Shown here: in pieces, positions 1-8,023 of the stretch | Layout: the number at the start of each line of letters is the position of its first letter | Numbering within the stretch: position 1 is the first letter of the stretch | Assembly (NCBI GenBank): GCA_023392635.1 | Contig: JAEVYS010000099.1 | Coordinates: forward strand, 3,989 to 67,988 | DNA length: 64,000 bases | Source: Actinomycetes bacterium | GTDB taxonomy: Bacteria; Actinomycetota; Actinomycetes; Propionibacteriales; Propionibacteriaceae | Direction of reading: 5' to 3' | Notes under the pieces: generated by a model | Seen by the model: the letters and a program-made list of their open reading frames with translations, nothing else | The model's database searches: none | What the model was told of the DNA's origin: nothing | Translations under genes and position numbers: made by a program

Positions 1-1
1 G

Positions 2-889
2 GCGGCGCAGGCCGTCCGATTCCTGCGGACGAGCGACCCGGACGCGTACGCACGGGCCAGCGCGGACCTCGGGCTCAGCGACCGGGAGGTCGCCTGCTGG
101 GAGTCGGCGGCCGCAGCGATGACGATCCCGTTCGACGAACGCTTCGGGGTGCACGCCCAGGACGACGGCTTCCTCACCCGCGAGGTGTGGGACCTGGCCA
201 ACACCCCGAGCGAGAACACTCCCCTGCTGCTGCACTACCACCCGTTGGTGATCTACCGCTTCCAGGTGCTCAAGCAGGCGGACGCCATCCTCGCGCTGTT
301 CCTGGCCGGCGACAGCTTCACCCCCGCCCAGAAGCGGGCGGACTTCGAGTACTACGACCCGATCACCACCGGTGACTCGACCCTGTCCGCGGTGGTGCAG
401 TCGATCATCGCCGCGGAGGTCGGCTACCAGGACCGGGCGCTCGCCTCCTTCCTCGAGGGCATCTACGTCGACCTCGCCGACCTGCACCACAACACCGGCG
501 ACGGCGTACACATCGCCTCCGCCGGCGGAGTGTGGAACGCGCTGGTCTACGGGTTCGGCGGCCTCCGGGACCACCAGGGGCGGATCAGCCTCGACCCCCG
601 GCTGCCGCAGGGCTGGAGCGCGCTGCGGTTCGGGTTCGTCCTGTGCGGCTCGCGGGTGCGGGCGGAGCTGACCGCGTCCGAGCTGCTCCTGACACTGCAG
701 GACGGGCCGGGCGGCACGCTCACGGTCCGGGGCACCGAGGTGGCGCTCGACCACAACGGGCCGGTGCGCGTCGCGCTCGACGGCCAGGGTCCCCGGCTCG
801 CGACGATCACCGGCAGCGTCCCGCTCATCCACGGCCGTCCGGCGAGCCCGGACGAGCTGACGGTCGGACTGCCCACTAGCCCGGGTTGA
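2..889 (+). CDS. Glycoside hydrolase family 65 protein, C-terminal part (5' end outside window)
   Basis: The reading frame is open from the first bases, so this is the last ~295 residues of a larger protein. The stretch with VLKQADAILALFLAGD and FEYYDPITTGDSTLS is typical of the end of the (alpha/alpha)6 catalytic barrel of GH65 disaccharide phosphorylases and hydrolases (maltose, trehalose or kojibiose phosphorylase type). A short beta-sandwich tail follows. GH65 phosphorylases convert alpha-glucosides plus phosphate to beta-glucose-1-phosphate in the cytoplasm. The catalytic acid region lies outside the window or near its edge, so substrate and mechanism cannot be assigned. The gene ends convergently, overlapping the next minus-strand gene by 14 bases. 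Confidence 0.85.
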   Translation, partial: AAQAVRFLRTSDPDAYARASADLGLSDREVACWESAAAAMTIPFDERFGVHAQDDGFLTREVWDLANTPSENTPLLLHYHPLVIYRFQVLKQADAILALFLAGDSFTPAQKRADFEYYDPITTGDSTLSAVVQSIIAAEVGYQDRALASFLEGIYVDLADLHHNTGDGVHIASAGGVWNALVYGFGGLRDHQGRISLDPRLPQGWSALRFGFVLCGSRVRAELTASELLLTLQDGPGGTLTVRGTEVALDHNGPVRVALDGQGPRLATITGSVPLIHGRPASPDELTVGLPTSPG

Positions 890-1025
890 ACTGCCCCCAC
901 TCGGCGTCCTCGGCGGGCTCACTGCGGCGGGTCGTCGCGCGCTCGAGAGCCTGCCGAGCCTCGGCCAGCTCTGCCTCGAGCTGCTCGACACGGGCCTGAA
1001 GATCCTCGACGGTGTCGTCGGTCAT
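876..1025 (-). CDS. Small acidic coiled-coil protein, 49 aa, unknown function
   Basis: A 49-residue protein beginning MTDDTVEDLQ, with a heptad-like Leu/Glu/Ala-rich stretch (residues 9-30) that should form one short coiled coil and an acidic tail ending WGQFNPG. I chose this start because AGGAGG sits six bases before the ATG; an upstream in-frame Met 12 codons earlier lacks such a site. Its 3' end overlaps the convergent GH65 gene by 14 bases. I recognise no family. It could be a small scaffold or accessory protein. Confidence 0.55.
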   Translation of the reverse strand: MTDDTVEDLQARVEQLEAELAEARQALERATTRRSEPAEDAEWGQFNPG

Positions 1026-1162
1026 GGCCACCTCCTGCAGCGATCGGCTCCTGCCCGCCACGCTGCACCGAGCGGCGCCCGGGGGTCAATCAGCAGGATT
1101 GACGCCGGTTTCCTCCGTCCCCCGCAGAAGATCCCGGTGACGCCCGGGACGGCGGTGCCCGT

Positions 1163-1178
1163 CTGACGCGAGCGTCAG
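1163..1178 (-). terminator. Hairpin at the 3' end of glnE
   Basis: CTGACG and CGTCAG form a perfect 6-bp stem with a four-base loop, and the glnE stop codon lies inside one arm. There is no U-tract. Probable terminator or mRNA-end hairpin. Confidence 0.4.
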
Positions 1179-4144
1179 GCGCCGGCGCCCTCACCCCAGA
1201 AGACGCGGTCCATCACCTGTCGCGCGAGGCGGGTGCGGCGGCGGTAGTCCTCGACCATGAGCGAGGACTCCCCCTTGGCGTAGCCGAGCACCTGCGCGAC
1301 GGCGGAGACCTCCCGCACGTCGGTCGGCAGGCTGTCCCCGGCACGGCCGCGCAGCAGCATGATCGCGTTGCGGATCCGGCTCGCCAGCAGCCAGGCCGCG
1401 CGCAGCGCCGCCGCGTCCGGCCCGTCAAGGAGACCCGCGACCACGGTGGCGTCGAGCGCCTCGAGCGTGCCGGTGGTGCGCAGGCTGGGCGTGCCGGCGG
1501 CATGGTGCAGCTGGAGCAGCTGCACCACCCACTCCACGTCGGACAGGCCGCCGCGACCCAGCTTGACGTGCCGGGAGGGGTCGCCACCGCGCGGCAGCCG
1601 CTCCGCCTCCATGCGGGCCTTGAGCTTGCGGATCTCGTGCACCTGGGCGTGGGTGAGCCCGCCGGTCGGGTAGCGGATGCGGTCGATCGTCGCGAGGAGC
1701 TGCGCACCGAGGTCCCGGTCGCCCGCGCCGACGGACGCCCGCAGCAGCGCCTGCGCCTCCCACGTGGAGGACCACCGCTCGTAGTACGTGCGGTACGACG
1801 CGAGGCTGCGCACCATCGCCCCACCCTTGCCCTCGGGACGCAGGTCGATGTCGACCTCCAGCGCCGGGTCGGGGCCGGGCCTGGCCAGCAGGGCGCGCAG
1901 TCGGCTCACCACGGTGGTGGCGGCAGACGTCGCGTCCGGGTCGTCGCTGTCCGCCACCACGAACATGGCGTCCGCGTCGGAGGCGTACGACAGCTCGCGT
2001 CCGCCCCAGCGCCCCATCGCGATCACGGCGATCGGCGGCACGTCCACGCCACGGGAGGCCACCTCGAGGGCCGCGTCGAGGGTGGCGCCGGCCAGGTCGG
2101 ACAAGGCGGCCCCCAGGGCCGGGATGTCGAGTTCGCCGAGCAGGTCGGCCATCGCGAGCCGCAGCAACTCGTTGCGCCGGGTCGCACGGACGGCGGCGAT
2201 GGCGGCGTCGGGTGACCCGTGCCGGCGGGCCGCGGTGAGCATCTCGCCGAGCACCTCCTCCGCCGGGCGGGGGGTCAGTCCCTCCGGGTCACCGAGGAGC
2301 GCGGCGCTCTGGGGCGCCTTCAGCAGCAGGTCCACCGCGTAGCGGGACGACGCGAGGATTCGCGCGAGGTGCTCGGCCATCGCGTCACCGTCCCGCAGGG
2401 CGCGGAGGTACCACGGTGTACTACCGAGCTCCTCCGACACACGGCGGAAGGCGAGCAGCCCGTGGTCGGGGTTGGGACCGGCGGTGAACCACGTCAGCAT
2501 GGCCGGCAGGAGCTGCCGCTGGATCTCCGCCTGGCGCGACATGCCATGACTGAGGGCCTCGATGTGGCGCAGGGCAGCCTTCGGGTCGCCGTAGCCGAGC
2601 GCCTTCAGCCGGGTCTCGGCGGCCTCGGGGGTGAGGCGCACCTCCGCGGACGGGATGCGCGCCACCGTCTCCAGCAGCGGCGAGTAGAACAACCTCTGGT
2701 GCAGCGTGAGCACCCGGCGCGTGGTGGAGCGCCACAGGTGCATCAGCTCCTTGGGATGCGGTAGCCCGATGGCGCGCGCCAGCCACCGCTGGTTCTCCTC
2801 GTCCTCCGGCATCAGGTGGGTGCGCCGCAGCCGGTAGAGCTGGATCCGGTGCTCGAGGAGCCGCTGCAGCCGGTAGGCGGTGCCCAGGTCGAAGCCGTCG
2901 TGGCGCCCCACGTAGCCGTGGTCGACGAGGGCGGCGAGCGCCTCGAACGTGCCGCGCAGCCGCAGGCGCTCGTCGGCGCGCCCGTGCACCAGCTGCAACA
3001 GCTGCACGCTGAACTCGACGTCACGCAGTCCGCCGGCGCCCAGCTTGATCTCGGTGGTCGCCTCTCGCGCCGGGAGCAGGGCGATCACCCGGCGACGCAT
3101 CGCCTGCACCTCGCCGACGAACTGGTCGTTGTCGGCCACCCGCCAGACCTTCGGCCACACCATGTCAACGAACTCCTGGGCGAGCGCGAGGTCACCGGCC
3201 ATGGGCCGCGCCTTCAGCATCGCCTGGAACTCCCAGTTCTTCGCCCACTTCTCGTAGTAGGCCCGGTGTGAGGCGAGCGTGCGCACCAGGGGGCCCGCCT
3301 TTCCCTCCGGGCGCAGCGCGGCGTCGATCTGCCAGATCGTCCCCGCCGCGGTGTGCGCCGAGCAGACCCTGGTGAGCGCGCCCGCCAGCCGGGTGGCGAT
3401 GGTGACCGCGTCACCGGCGCTGCACGCCGGCTCCCCGTCCGTACCGGGGGCGGGTTCGGCCAGGTACAGGACATCGACGTCGCTGACGTAGTTGAGCTCC
3501 CCCGCGCCGGTCTTGCCGAGCGCGACGATGCCGATGCGGCACTTCTCCCACCCCGGCACCTCGCCGCGGGCCAACGCCAGCGCGGCTTCCACCGTGGCGT
3601 CGGCGAGGTCGGCGAGCTCGGCCGCGACGTCGGGCAGCTCCGCCAGCGGGTCAGCCACGGTGAGGTCGCGGGCGGCGAGCCGCAGCAATTCGCGGCGGTA
3701 CGCGCGGCGAAGGTCGTCGGACCGTCCCGCGTCGGCCACCGGGACGCTGCTCGAGGGGTCCGCGCCGATCGCGGCCAGCAGCGCGGCACGCAGGTCGGCG
3801 AGGGGGCGCCGGCTCACGTCGCCGGCGACGGCGGAAGCGTCCTCGGGATGCGTGCCCAGGTGCTGGTTGAGGGCGAGGCTCGCGCCGAGCACCGCGATCA
3901 GCCGGCGCGCGAACTCCGGGTCGGTGCCCAGTTCGTCGATCAGCCCGGGACGCGCGTGCGCCAGCCGGTTGAAGCCGGCGAGGGCGAGATCGGGATCCGC
4001 GGTGCGGGGCAGCTCGCTCAGCGCGAGTTCGATCCCCTGCGCGGTACCGAGGCTGCGCCACGACTCGACGACGGCCGCGGCTGCGGTCGCGTCCGCGAAA
4101 CCCAGCCTGGCGAGCCGGCCGGGCTGGCTGTCGATGCGACTCAC
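1175..4144 (-). CDS. glnE: Bifunctional glutamine-synthetase adenylyltransferase/deadenylylase
   Basis: About 989 residues, the normal length for GlnE, which adds or removes AMP on a tyrosine of glutamine synthetase I according to nitrogen status. Both nucleotidyltransferase halves are visible. The first has GELNYVSDVDVLYL (about residue 215) and KLGAGGLRDVEF (about 370). The second has GGRELSYASDADAMFV (about 720) and KLGRGGLSDVEW (about 865). The Asp pairs of the SDxD motifs are intact in both halves. The frame stays open 114 codons further upstream, but the GTG at 4144 is preferred because a TAGCAT box lies seven bases before it and the divergent SCP2-like gene starts only 24 bases away. 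glnA2 lies about 5.8 kb downstream. Confidence 0.95.
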   Translation of the reverse strand: MSRIDSQPGRLARLGFADATAAAAVVESWRSLGTAQGIELALSELPRTADPDLALAGFNRLAHARPGLIDELGTDPEFARRLIAVLGASLALNQHLGTHPEDASAVAGDVSRRPLADLRAALLAAIGADPSSSVPVADAGRSDDLRRAYRRELLRLAARDLTVADPLAELPDVAAELADLADATVEAALALARGEVPGWEKCRIGIVALGKTGAGELNYVSDVDVLYLAEPAPGTDGEPACSAGDAVTIATRLAGALTRVCSAHTAAGTIWQIDAALRPEGKAGPLVRTLASHRAYYEKWAKNWEFQAMLKARPMAGDLALAQEFVDMVWPKVWRVADNDQFVGEVQAMRRRVIALLPAREATTEIKLGAGGLRDVEFSVQLLQLVHGRADERLRLRGTFEALAALVDHGYVGRHDGFDLGTAYRLQRLLEHRIQLYRLRRTHLMPEDEENQRWLARAIGLPHPKELMHLWRSTTRRVLTLHQRLFYSPLLETVARIPSAEVRLTPEAAETRLKALGYGDPKAALRHIEALSHGMSRQAEIQRQLLPAMLTWFTAGPNPDHGLLAFRRVSEELGSTPWYLRALRDGDAMAEHLARILASSRYAVDLLLKAPQSAALLGDPEGLTPRPAEEVLGEMLTAARRHGSPDAAIAAVRATRRNELLRLAMADLLGELDIPALGAALSDLAGATLDAALEVASRGVDVPPIAVIAMGRWGGRELSYASDADAMFVVADSDDPDATSAATTVVSRLRALLARPGPDPALEVDIDLRPEGKGGAMVRSLASYRTYYERWSSTWEAQALLRASVGAGDRDLGAQLLATIDRIRYPTGGLTHAQVHEIRKLKARMEAERLPRGGDPSRHVKLGRGGLSDVEWVVQLLQLHHAAGTPSLRTTGTLEALDATVVAGLLDGPDAAALRAAWLLASRIRNAIMLLRGRAGDSLPTDVREVSAVAQVLGYAKGESSLMVEDYRRRTRLARQVMDRVFWGEGAGA

Positions 4145-4151
4145 CTTGGCG

Positions 4152-4161
4152 ATGCTAGCGT
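4152..4161. promoter_or_regulatory. Overlapping divergent leaderless -10 boxes for glnE and the SCP2-like gene
   Basis: On the minus strand TAGCAT (4157-4152) ends seven bases before the glnE GTG. On the plus strand TAGCGT (4156-4161) ends seven bases before the GTG of the next gene. The two hexamers share the central TA step, so RNA polymerase could hardly open both at once. Confidence 0.6.
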
Positions 4162-4168
4162 CTGGCGC

Positions 4169-4552
4169 GTGGCCCGAACCGTGTCCGCTGCCGAAGTGGC
4201 AGAGCTGCGGGCGACCGCGGCCGCACTGGCGACCGATCCCGCCGCACCCCTGCCGCGGGCACAGCTCGCCGCCGCCAGCCGGACGGTCTGCGCGCTGCTC
4301 GGGGCCCGCTTTCCCGGCGGCACCGTCGAGCTGCGCGTCCCGCCGTTCGCGGCGGTCCAGCTCGGCATCGGGGAACGGGGCCGCCACACCCGGGGCACGC
4401 CGCCGAACGTGGTCCAGACCGAGGCGGCGACGGTCATCCGGCTGGCCGGTGGCAGCCTCACCTGGGACGAGGCGGTCGCCGCCCACGCGGTGCGCGCGTC
4501 CGGCATTCGTAGCGATCTGGCCGACGTGTGGCCGCTCCCCGAACTAGCCTGA
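4169..4552 (+). CDS. Sterol-carrier-family (SCP2-like) protein
   Basis: A 127-residue protein. The segment VELRVPPFAAVQLG...RHTRGTPPNVVQTEAAT followed by LAGGSLTWDEAV...VRASGIRSDL is the pattern of the actinobacterial sterol carrier family, a single SCP2-like fold thought to bind hydrophobic ligands. The GTG start is chosen because TAGCGT lies seven bases upstream, which suggests a leaderless mRNA. The alternative longer frame through glnE antisense is a shadow. Divergent from glnE. Biological ligand unknown. Confidence 0.75.
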   Translation: MARTVSAAEVAELRATAAALATDPAAPLPRAQLAAASRTVCALLGARFPGGTVELRVPPFAAVQLGIGERGRHTRGTPPNVVQTEAATVIRLAGGSLTWDEAVAAHAVRASGIRSDLADVWPLPELA

Positions 4553-4580
4553 GGGCAGCACTCACCACCAGGAGCACCCC

Positions 4581-4778
4581 ATGAGCCCAGTCCAGGGCGG
4601 CGGAGCCTTCGGCCAGGACGTCAGCCTGGGCCCGATCATCGAGAAGATGCGCCACGACAACGACTTCTCCGACGAGGTGCACGACCCGTCCGAGGACGAG
4701 CCGCACATCGTCGGCATCCCCAAGAAGTTCCAGCACGCCGGGGACCCTTCAGCGGATCCAGAACCACCCCACAGCTGA
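4581..4778 (+). CDS. Hypothetical protein, 65 aa
   Basis: A 65-residue acidic protein (MSPVQGGGAF..., rich in Asp, Glu and His, Pro-rich tail). AGGAG lies seven bases before the ATG. It sits 28 bases after the SCP2-like gene on the same strand and 82 bases before the efflux operon. No signal peptide, membrane segment or known motif is visible. Competing minus-strand frames cover the same bases, so coding status rests on the ribosome-binding site and spacing. Confidence 0.5.
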   Translation: MSPVQGGGAFGQDVSLGPIIEKMRHDNDFSDEVHDPSEDEPHIVGIPKKFQHAGDPSADPEPPHS

Positions 4779-4860
4779 ACCACAGGTTCGCGAGGCATCG
4801 GTCACAGAGAGCGGTCATAGCGTCTGAAACGTTGAATGCGCGCTAAGGAGACCGCACCCG

Positions 4861-6093
4861 ATGACCACCGATGAAACGGGCTTCCCCGTGGACAGCCCGG
4901 ACACCCCCACGAAGCCGGATCGGCGATTGACCTGGAAGCGGTGGGTGGCCATCGGGGTGGCCGCCGTCGTCGTCCTCGCCGGGGCCGGAGTGGGCGCCTT
5001 CCTGTTGCTGCGCCCCTCGTCGAACCCCCCGACCACCTTCACCAGGGACGTCCAGGCGACGAAGGGAACCCGGACGCAGACCGTGACGTTCGACGGCACC
5101 CTCAGCCCGAGCAAGGAGTCGGACGTCAACTACGGCGTCTCCGGCACGGTGACCAAGGTCTACGTGAAGGCCGGCGACAAGGTCTCGAAGAACCAGAAGC
5201 TGGCGCGCATCGACGACTCAGACCTTCAGAACGCCGTCGCTCTGGCCGAGGCCAACCTGACCACGGCGCGGGCCAACTACACCGAGGTCGTCGACAACGA
5301 TGGCAGCAGCGCGGCGATCACGTCCGCCGGCGCGCAGGTCCGCTCGGCGAAGGCCGCCCTCACCAGCGCCCAGGAGGACCTCACGCACGCCGTGCTCCGC
5401 TCGCCGATCACCGGGACGGTCGCGAGCGTCGGCCTCGAGGTGGGCGACACGGTCGGCTCCTCGAACTCCGGCACCGGCAGCTCCTCGGGCTCGTCCACCT
5501 CGGCCCAGGTCGTGATCATCGCCACCTCGAAATGGAAGGTCGAGGGCACGGTCGGCGCGTCCGACCTGTCCAGCGTCAAGGCCGGCCAGTCGGTCAGCGT
5601 CACGACCGACGCCGGCACCGACGCCCTGAAGGGCACCGTCGCCTCGGTCGGCATCATGTCCACGTCCACCAGCAGTGACGGCGCCGCGGCCTTCCCGGTC
5701 GAGGTGACCATCTCGGGCACGCACACGAACCTGTTCTCCGGCACCACCGCGACCGCAGTGATCACCACCGGCAGCTACGCCGACGTCGTGACCGTGCCGA
5801 CGGCGGCGATCACCACGTCCGACGGCAAGACCGTCGTGACCAAGGTGACCAACAACCAAGCCAGCACCGTCGAGGTGACGGTCGGCAAGGTGTTCGGCTC
5901 CGCCACCGAGGTCACGAGCGGGATCTCGGAGGGCGATACCGTCCGGATCACGATCACGCGACCCACGGGCACGTCCACGTCGTCCACCAACGGCGGGATC
6001 AGCTTCGGCGGCGGCGGCTTGGGCGGCGGCTTCGGCGGCGGCGCCCCGCCGGCCGGCGCGCCGGGTGGCACGGGCAACGGCGGCAACCGATGA
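4861..6093 (+). CDS. Membrane-anchored HlyD/MacA-type efflux adaptor subunit
   Basis: 410 residues. A cytoplasmic N-terminus is followed by one membrane segment (about 24-50, WVAIGVAAVVVLAGAGVGAF), then a lipoyl/barrel-sandwich part (VSGTVTKVYVKAGDKVSKNQ, residues ~95-115), a short coiled region (AVALAEANLTTARANY), the second lipoyl half (LRSPITGTVASVGLEVGDTV) and a beta-barrel domain. The tail is Gly-rich (about 375-410). Such adaptors couple MacB-type ABC transporters to extracytoplasmic partners or substrates. First gene of a four-gene operon; its stop overlaps the next start (ATGA). AAGGAG lies about nine bases before the ATG. Substrate unknown. Confidence 0.85.
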   Translation: MTTDETGFPVDSPDTPTKPDRRLTWKRWVAIGVAAVVVLAGAGVGAFLLLRPSSNPPTTFTRDVQATKGTRTQTVTFDGTLSPSKESDVNYGVSGTVTKVYVKAGDKVSKNQKLARIDDSDLQNAVALAEANLTTARANYTEVVDNDGSSAAITSAGAQVRSAKAALTSAQEDLTHAVLRSPITGTVASVGLEVGDTVGSSNSGTGSSSGSSTSAQVVIIATSKWKVEGTVGASDLSSVKAGQSVSVTTDAGTDALKGTVASVGIMSTSTSSDGAAAFPVEVTISGTHTNLFSGTTATAVITTGSYADVVTVPTAAITTSDGKTVVTKVTNNQASTVEVTVGKVFGSATEVTSGISEGDTVRITITRPTGTSTSSTNGGISFGGGGLGGGFGGGAPPAGAPGGTGNGGNR

Positions 6094-6794
6094 CCTCACA
6101 GCTGAAGATGACCGGCGTGCGCAAGACTTACGCCACCGGGGCGGTGAAGGTCGAGGCGCTGCGCGGGATCGACCTCGCGGTCGACGAAGGCGAGTACCTC
6201 GCGATCATGGGCCCCTCGGGCTCGGGCAAGTCGACCCTGATGCACATCATCGGCTGCCTCGACGTGCCCACCGCCGGCACCTACGAGCTCGACGGCACCG
6301 ACGTCAGCGCCATGAGCGAGAAGCAGCTCGCCGACGTGCGCAACGCCAAGATCGGCTTCGTCTTCCAGCAGTTCAACCTTCTGCCCAGCCTGACGGCACT
6401 GCGCAACGTCGAACTGCCCCTGGTCTACGCAGGCGTGCACGCCACCGAGCGCAGGGAACGCGCGATGGCCGCCCTCGAACGGGTCGGCCTCGCCGCCCGC
6501 CTCCAGCACCGCCCCGGCGAGCTGTCCGGCGGCCAGCAGCAGCGCGTCTCCGTGGCACGCGCCCTGGTGACCGATCCGGCACTGCTTCTCGCCGACGAGC
6601 CCACCGGCGCCCTGGACTCGCACTCCACCCGCGAGATCCTCGACCTCTTCGACGACCTTAACGAGGCCGGACGCACGATCGTCGTGATCACCCACGAGGC
6701 GGACGTCGGCGCGCGCGCCAGGCACATGGTGCACATCTACGACGGGCTGCTGCGCGAGCCCACGCCGGTCGCGGTGGCGGGAGCACGGCGATGA
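6090..6794 (+). CDS. MacB/LolD-type ABC transporter ATP-binding protein
   Basis: 234 residues with a complete ATPase: Walker A GPSGSGKST (41-49), Q-loop VFQQFNLLPS (91-100), signature LSGGQQ (145-150), Walker B LLLADE (165-170) and the H-loop ITHE. The subfamily energises lipoprotein release, antimicrobial peptide or macrolide efflux. It overlaps the adaptor gene upstream and the permease gene downstream by four bases each, so the three products are translationally coupled and should form one complex at the cytoplasmic membrane. Confidence 0.95.
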   Translation: MTSQLKMTGVRKTYATGAVKVEALRGIDLAVDEGEYLAIMGPSGSGKSTLMHIIGCLDVPTAGTYELDGTDVSAMSEKQLADVRNAKIGFVFQQFNLLPSLTALRNVELPLVYAGVHATERRERAMAALERVGLAARLQHRPGELSGGQQQRVSVARALVTDPALLLADEPTGALDSHSTREILDLFDDLNEAGRTIVVITHEADVGARARHMVHIYDGLLREPTPVAVAGARR

Positions 6795-8023
6795 TGGGCT
6801 GGGCCGAGACCGTCCGGACGGCGGTCGCGGCGCTGAACGCCCGGCGCATGCGCTCCGCACTCACCATGCTGGGCATCCTGATCGGCATCGCCGCGGTGAT
6901 GCTGACCGTCGGCCTGGGCCAGGGCGCCTCGGCCTCCATCACCAACCAGATCAACGCCCTGGGCTCGAACCTGATCATCGTCAGCCCGAGCATGTCCACC
7001 TCCTCAGGTGGCTTCCGGGGCGGCGGGGGTGCGGTGTCGACCCTCACCACCCAGGACGCGGCGATGCTGGCCGATCCGGCAATCGCCCCGAACATTGCTG
7101 CGGTCGCCCCCACCTCGTCGGTGTCGGGTTCGCTGCAGTCGTCGGACACGACGTGGACGTCGACCGTGGTCGGCACGACGCCGGAGTGGATGACGGTGCG
7201 GGCCCGCACCATGGGCGCGGGACGGTTCTTCACCGCCGCCGAGGTCGACTCCTCCTCCACCGTGGCCGTCCTCGGCTCAGAGACGGCGTCGGAACTGTTC
7301 GACACCGCGTCGCCGGTCGGGCAGACCATCAGCATCAACGGTGAGTCGTTCACGGTCATCGGCGTCCTGAAGTCCGAGGGGGCTTCGGGAACCTCCAACC
7401 AGGACGACACGGTGCTCGTTCCCGGCACGACGTTCGCAGCCCGGCTCTCCACGTCGAGCAGCGCGAACAGCGTCTCGCAGATCTACCTGTCGGGCAGGGA
7501 CGCCGACACCCTGTCAGCCGCCTACCAGCAGGTGAAGACGGCGCTGCTCGCGTCGCACGGCGTGACCTCGACGAACGCCGACTTCACCGTCAGCACGCAG
7601 GCCTCCCTGGTCGAGACCGCCACCTCGGTGACCGGCATCCTGACCGCCCTGCTGGGCGGCATCGCCGGCATCTCGCTGCTCGTCGGCGGCATCGGCGTGA
7701 TGAACATCATGCTGGTGTCGGTGAGCGAGCGGGTGCGGGAGATCGGCCTGCGCAAGGCCCTCGGCGCCACACCGTCCGTCATCCGTCGCCAGTTCCTGGT
7801 GGAGGCCGGCATCCTCGGCGTCCTCGGCGGTCTGGTCGGCGTCGCCCTCGGCATCGTCGGGGCCGCCGTCCTGAGCCCGATCATCGGGATCACCGTGGCC
7901 GTGTCCGTCCCGGCGACCCTGCTCGCCCTGGTGGTCTCGCTCGGCATCGGCCTGGTCGCCGGCGTCTATCCGGCCTCGCGGGCGGCCAAGCTCGCACCCA
8001 TCGACGCACTGAGGAGCGAGTGA
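6791..8023 (+). CDS. MacB/FtsX-type ABC transporter permease
   Basis: 410 residues with the MacB topology. One membrane segment lies near the N-terminus (residues ~16-38, after ALNARRMRSALTMLGILIG). A large extracytoplasmic domain follows (about 50-275, Ser/Thr-rich). Three C-terminal membrane segments then carry the FtsX core (GILTALLGGIAGISLLVGGIG, REIGLRKALGATP). It works with the ATPase at 6090. The stop codon overlaps the start region of the second adaptor gene. In mechanotransmission-type MacB transporters the periplasmic domain meets the adaptor protein, and here both flanking genes encode adaptors. Confidence 0.93.
   Translation: MMGWAETVRTAVAALNARRMRSALTMLGILIGIAAVMLTVGLGQGASASITNQINALGSNLIIVSPSMSTSSGGFRGGGGAVSTLTTQDAAMLADPAIAPNIAAVAPTSSVSGSLQSSDTTWTSTVVGTTPEWMTVRARTMGAGRFFTAAEVDSSSTVAVLGSETASELFDTASPVGQTISINGESFTVIGVLKSEGASGTSNQDDTVLVPGTTFAARLSTSSSANSVSQIYLSGRDADTLSAAYQQVKTALLASHGVTSTNADFTVSTQASLVETATSVTGILTALLGGIAGISLLVGGIGVMNIMLVSVSERVREIGLRKALGATPSVIRRQFLVEAGILGVLGGLVGVALGIVGAAVLSPIIGITVAVSVPATLLALVVSLGIGLVAGVYPASRAAKLAPIDALRSE

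Noticed and set aside
3353..4168. Long plus-strand frame antisense to glnE, fused in frame to the SCP2-like gene
   Set aside because: It mirrors the codon structure of glnE; the SCP2-like homology starts only at GTG 4169, where a leaderless promoter is found.
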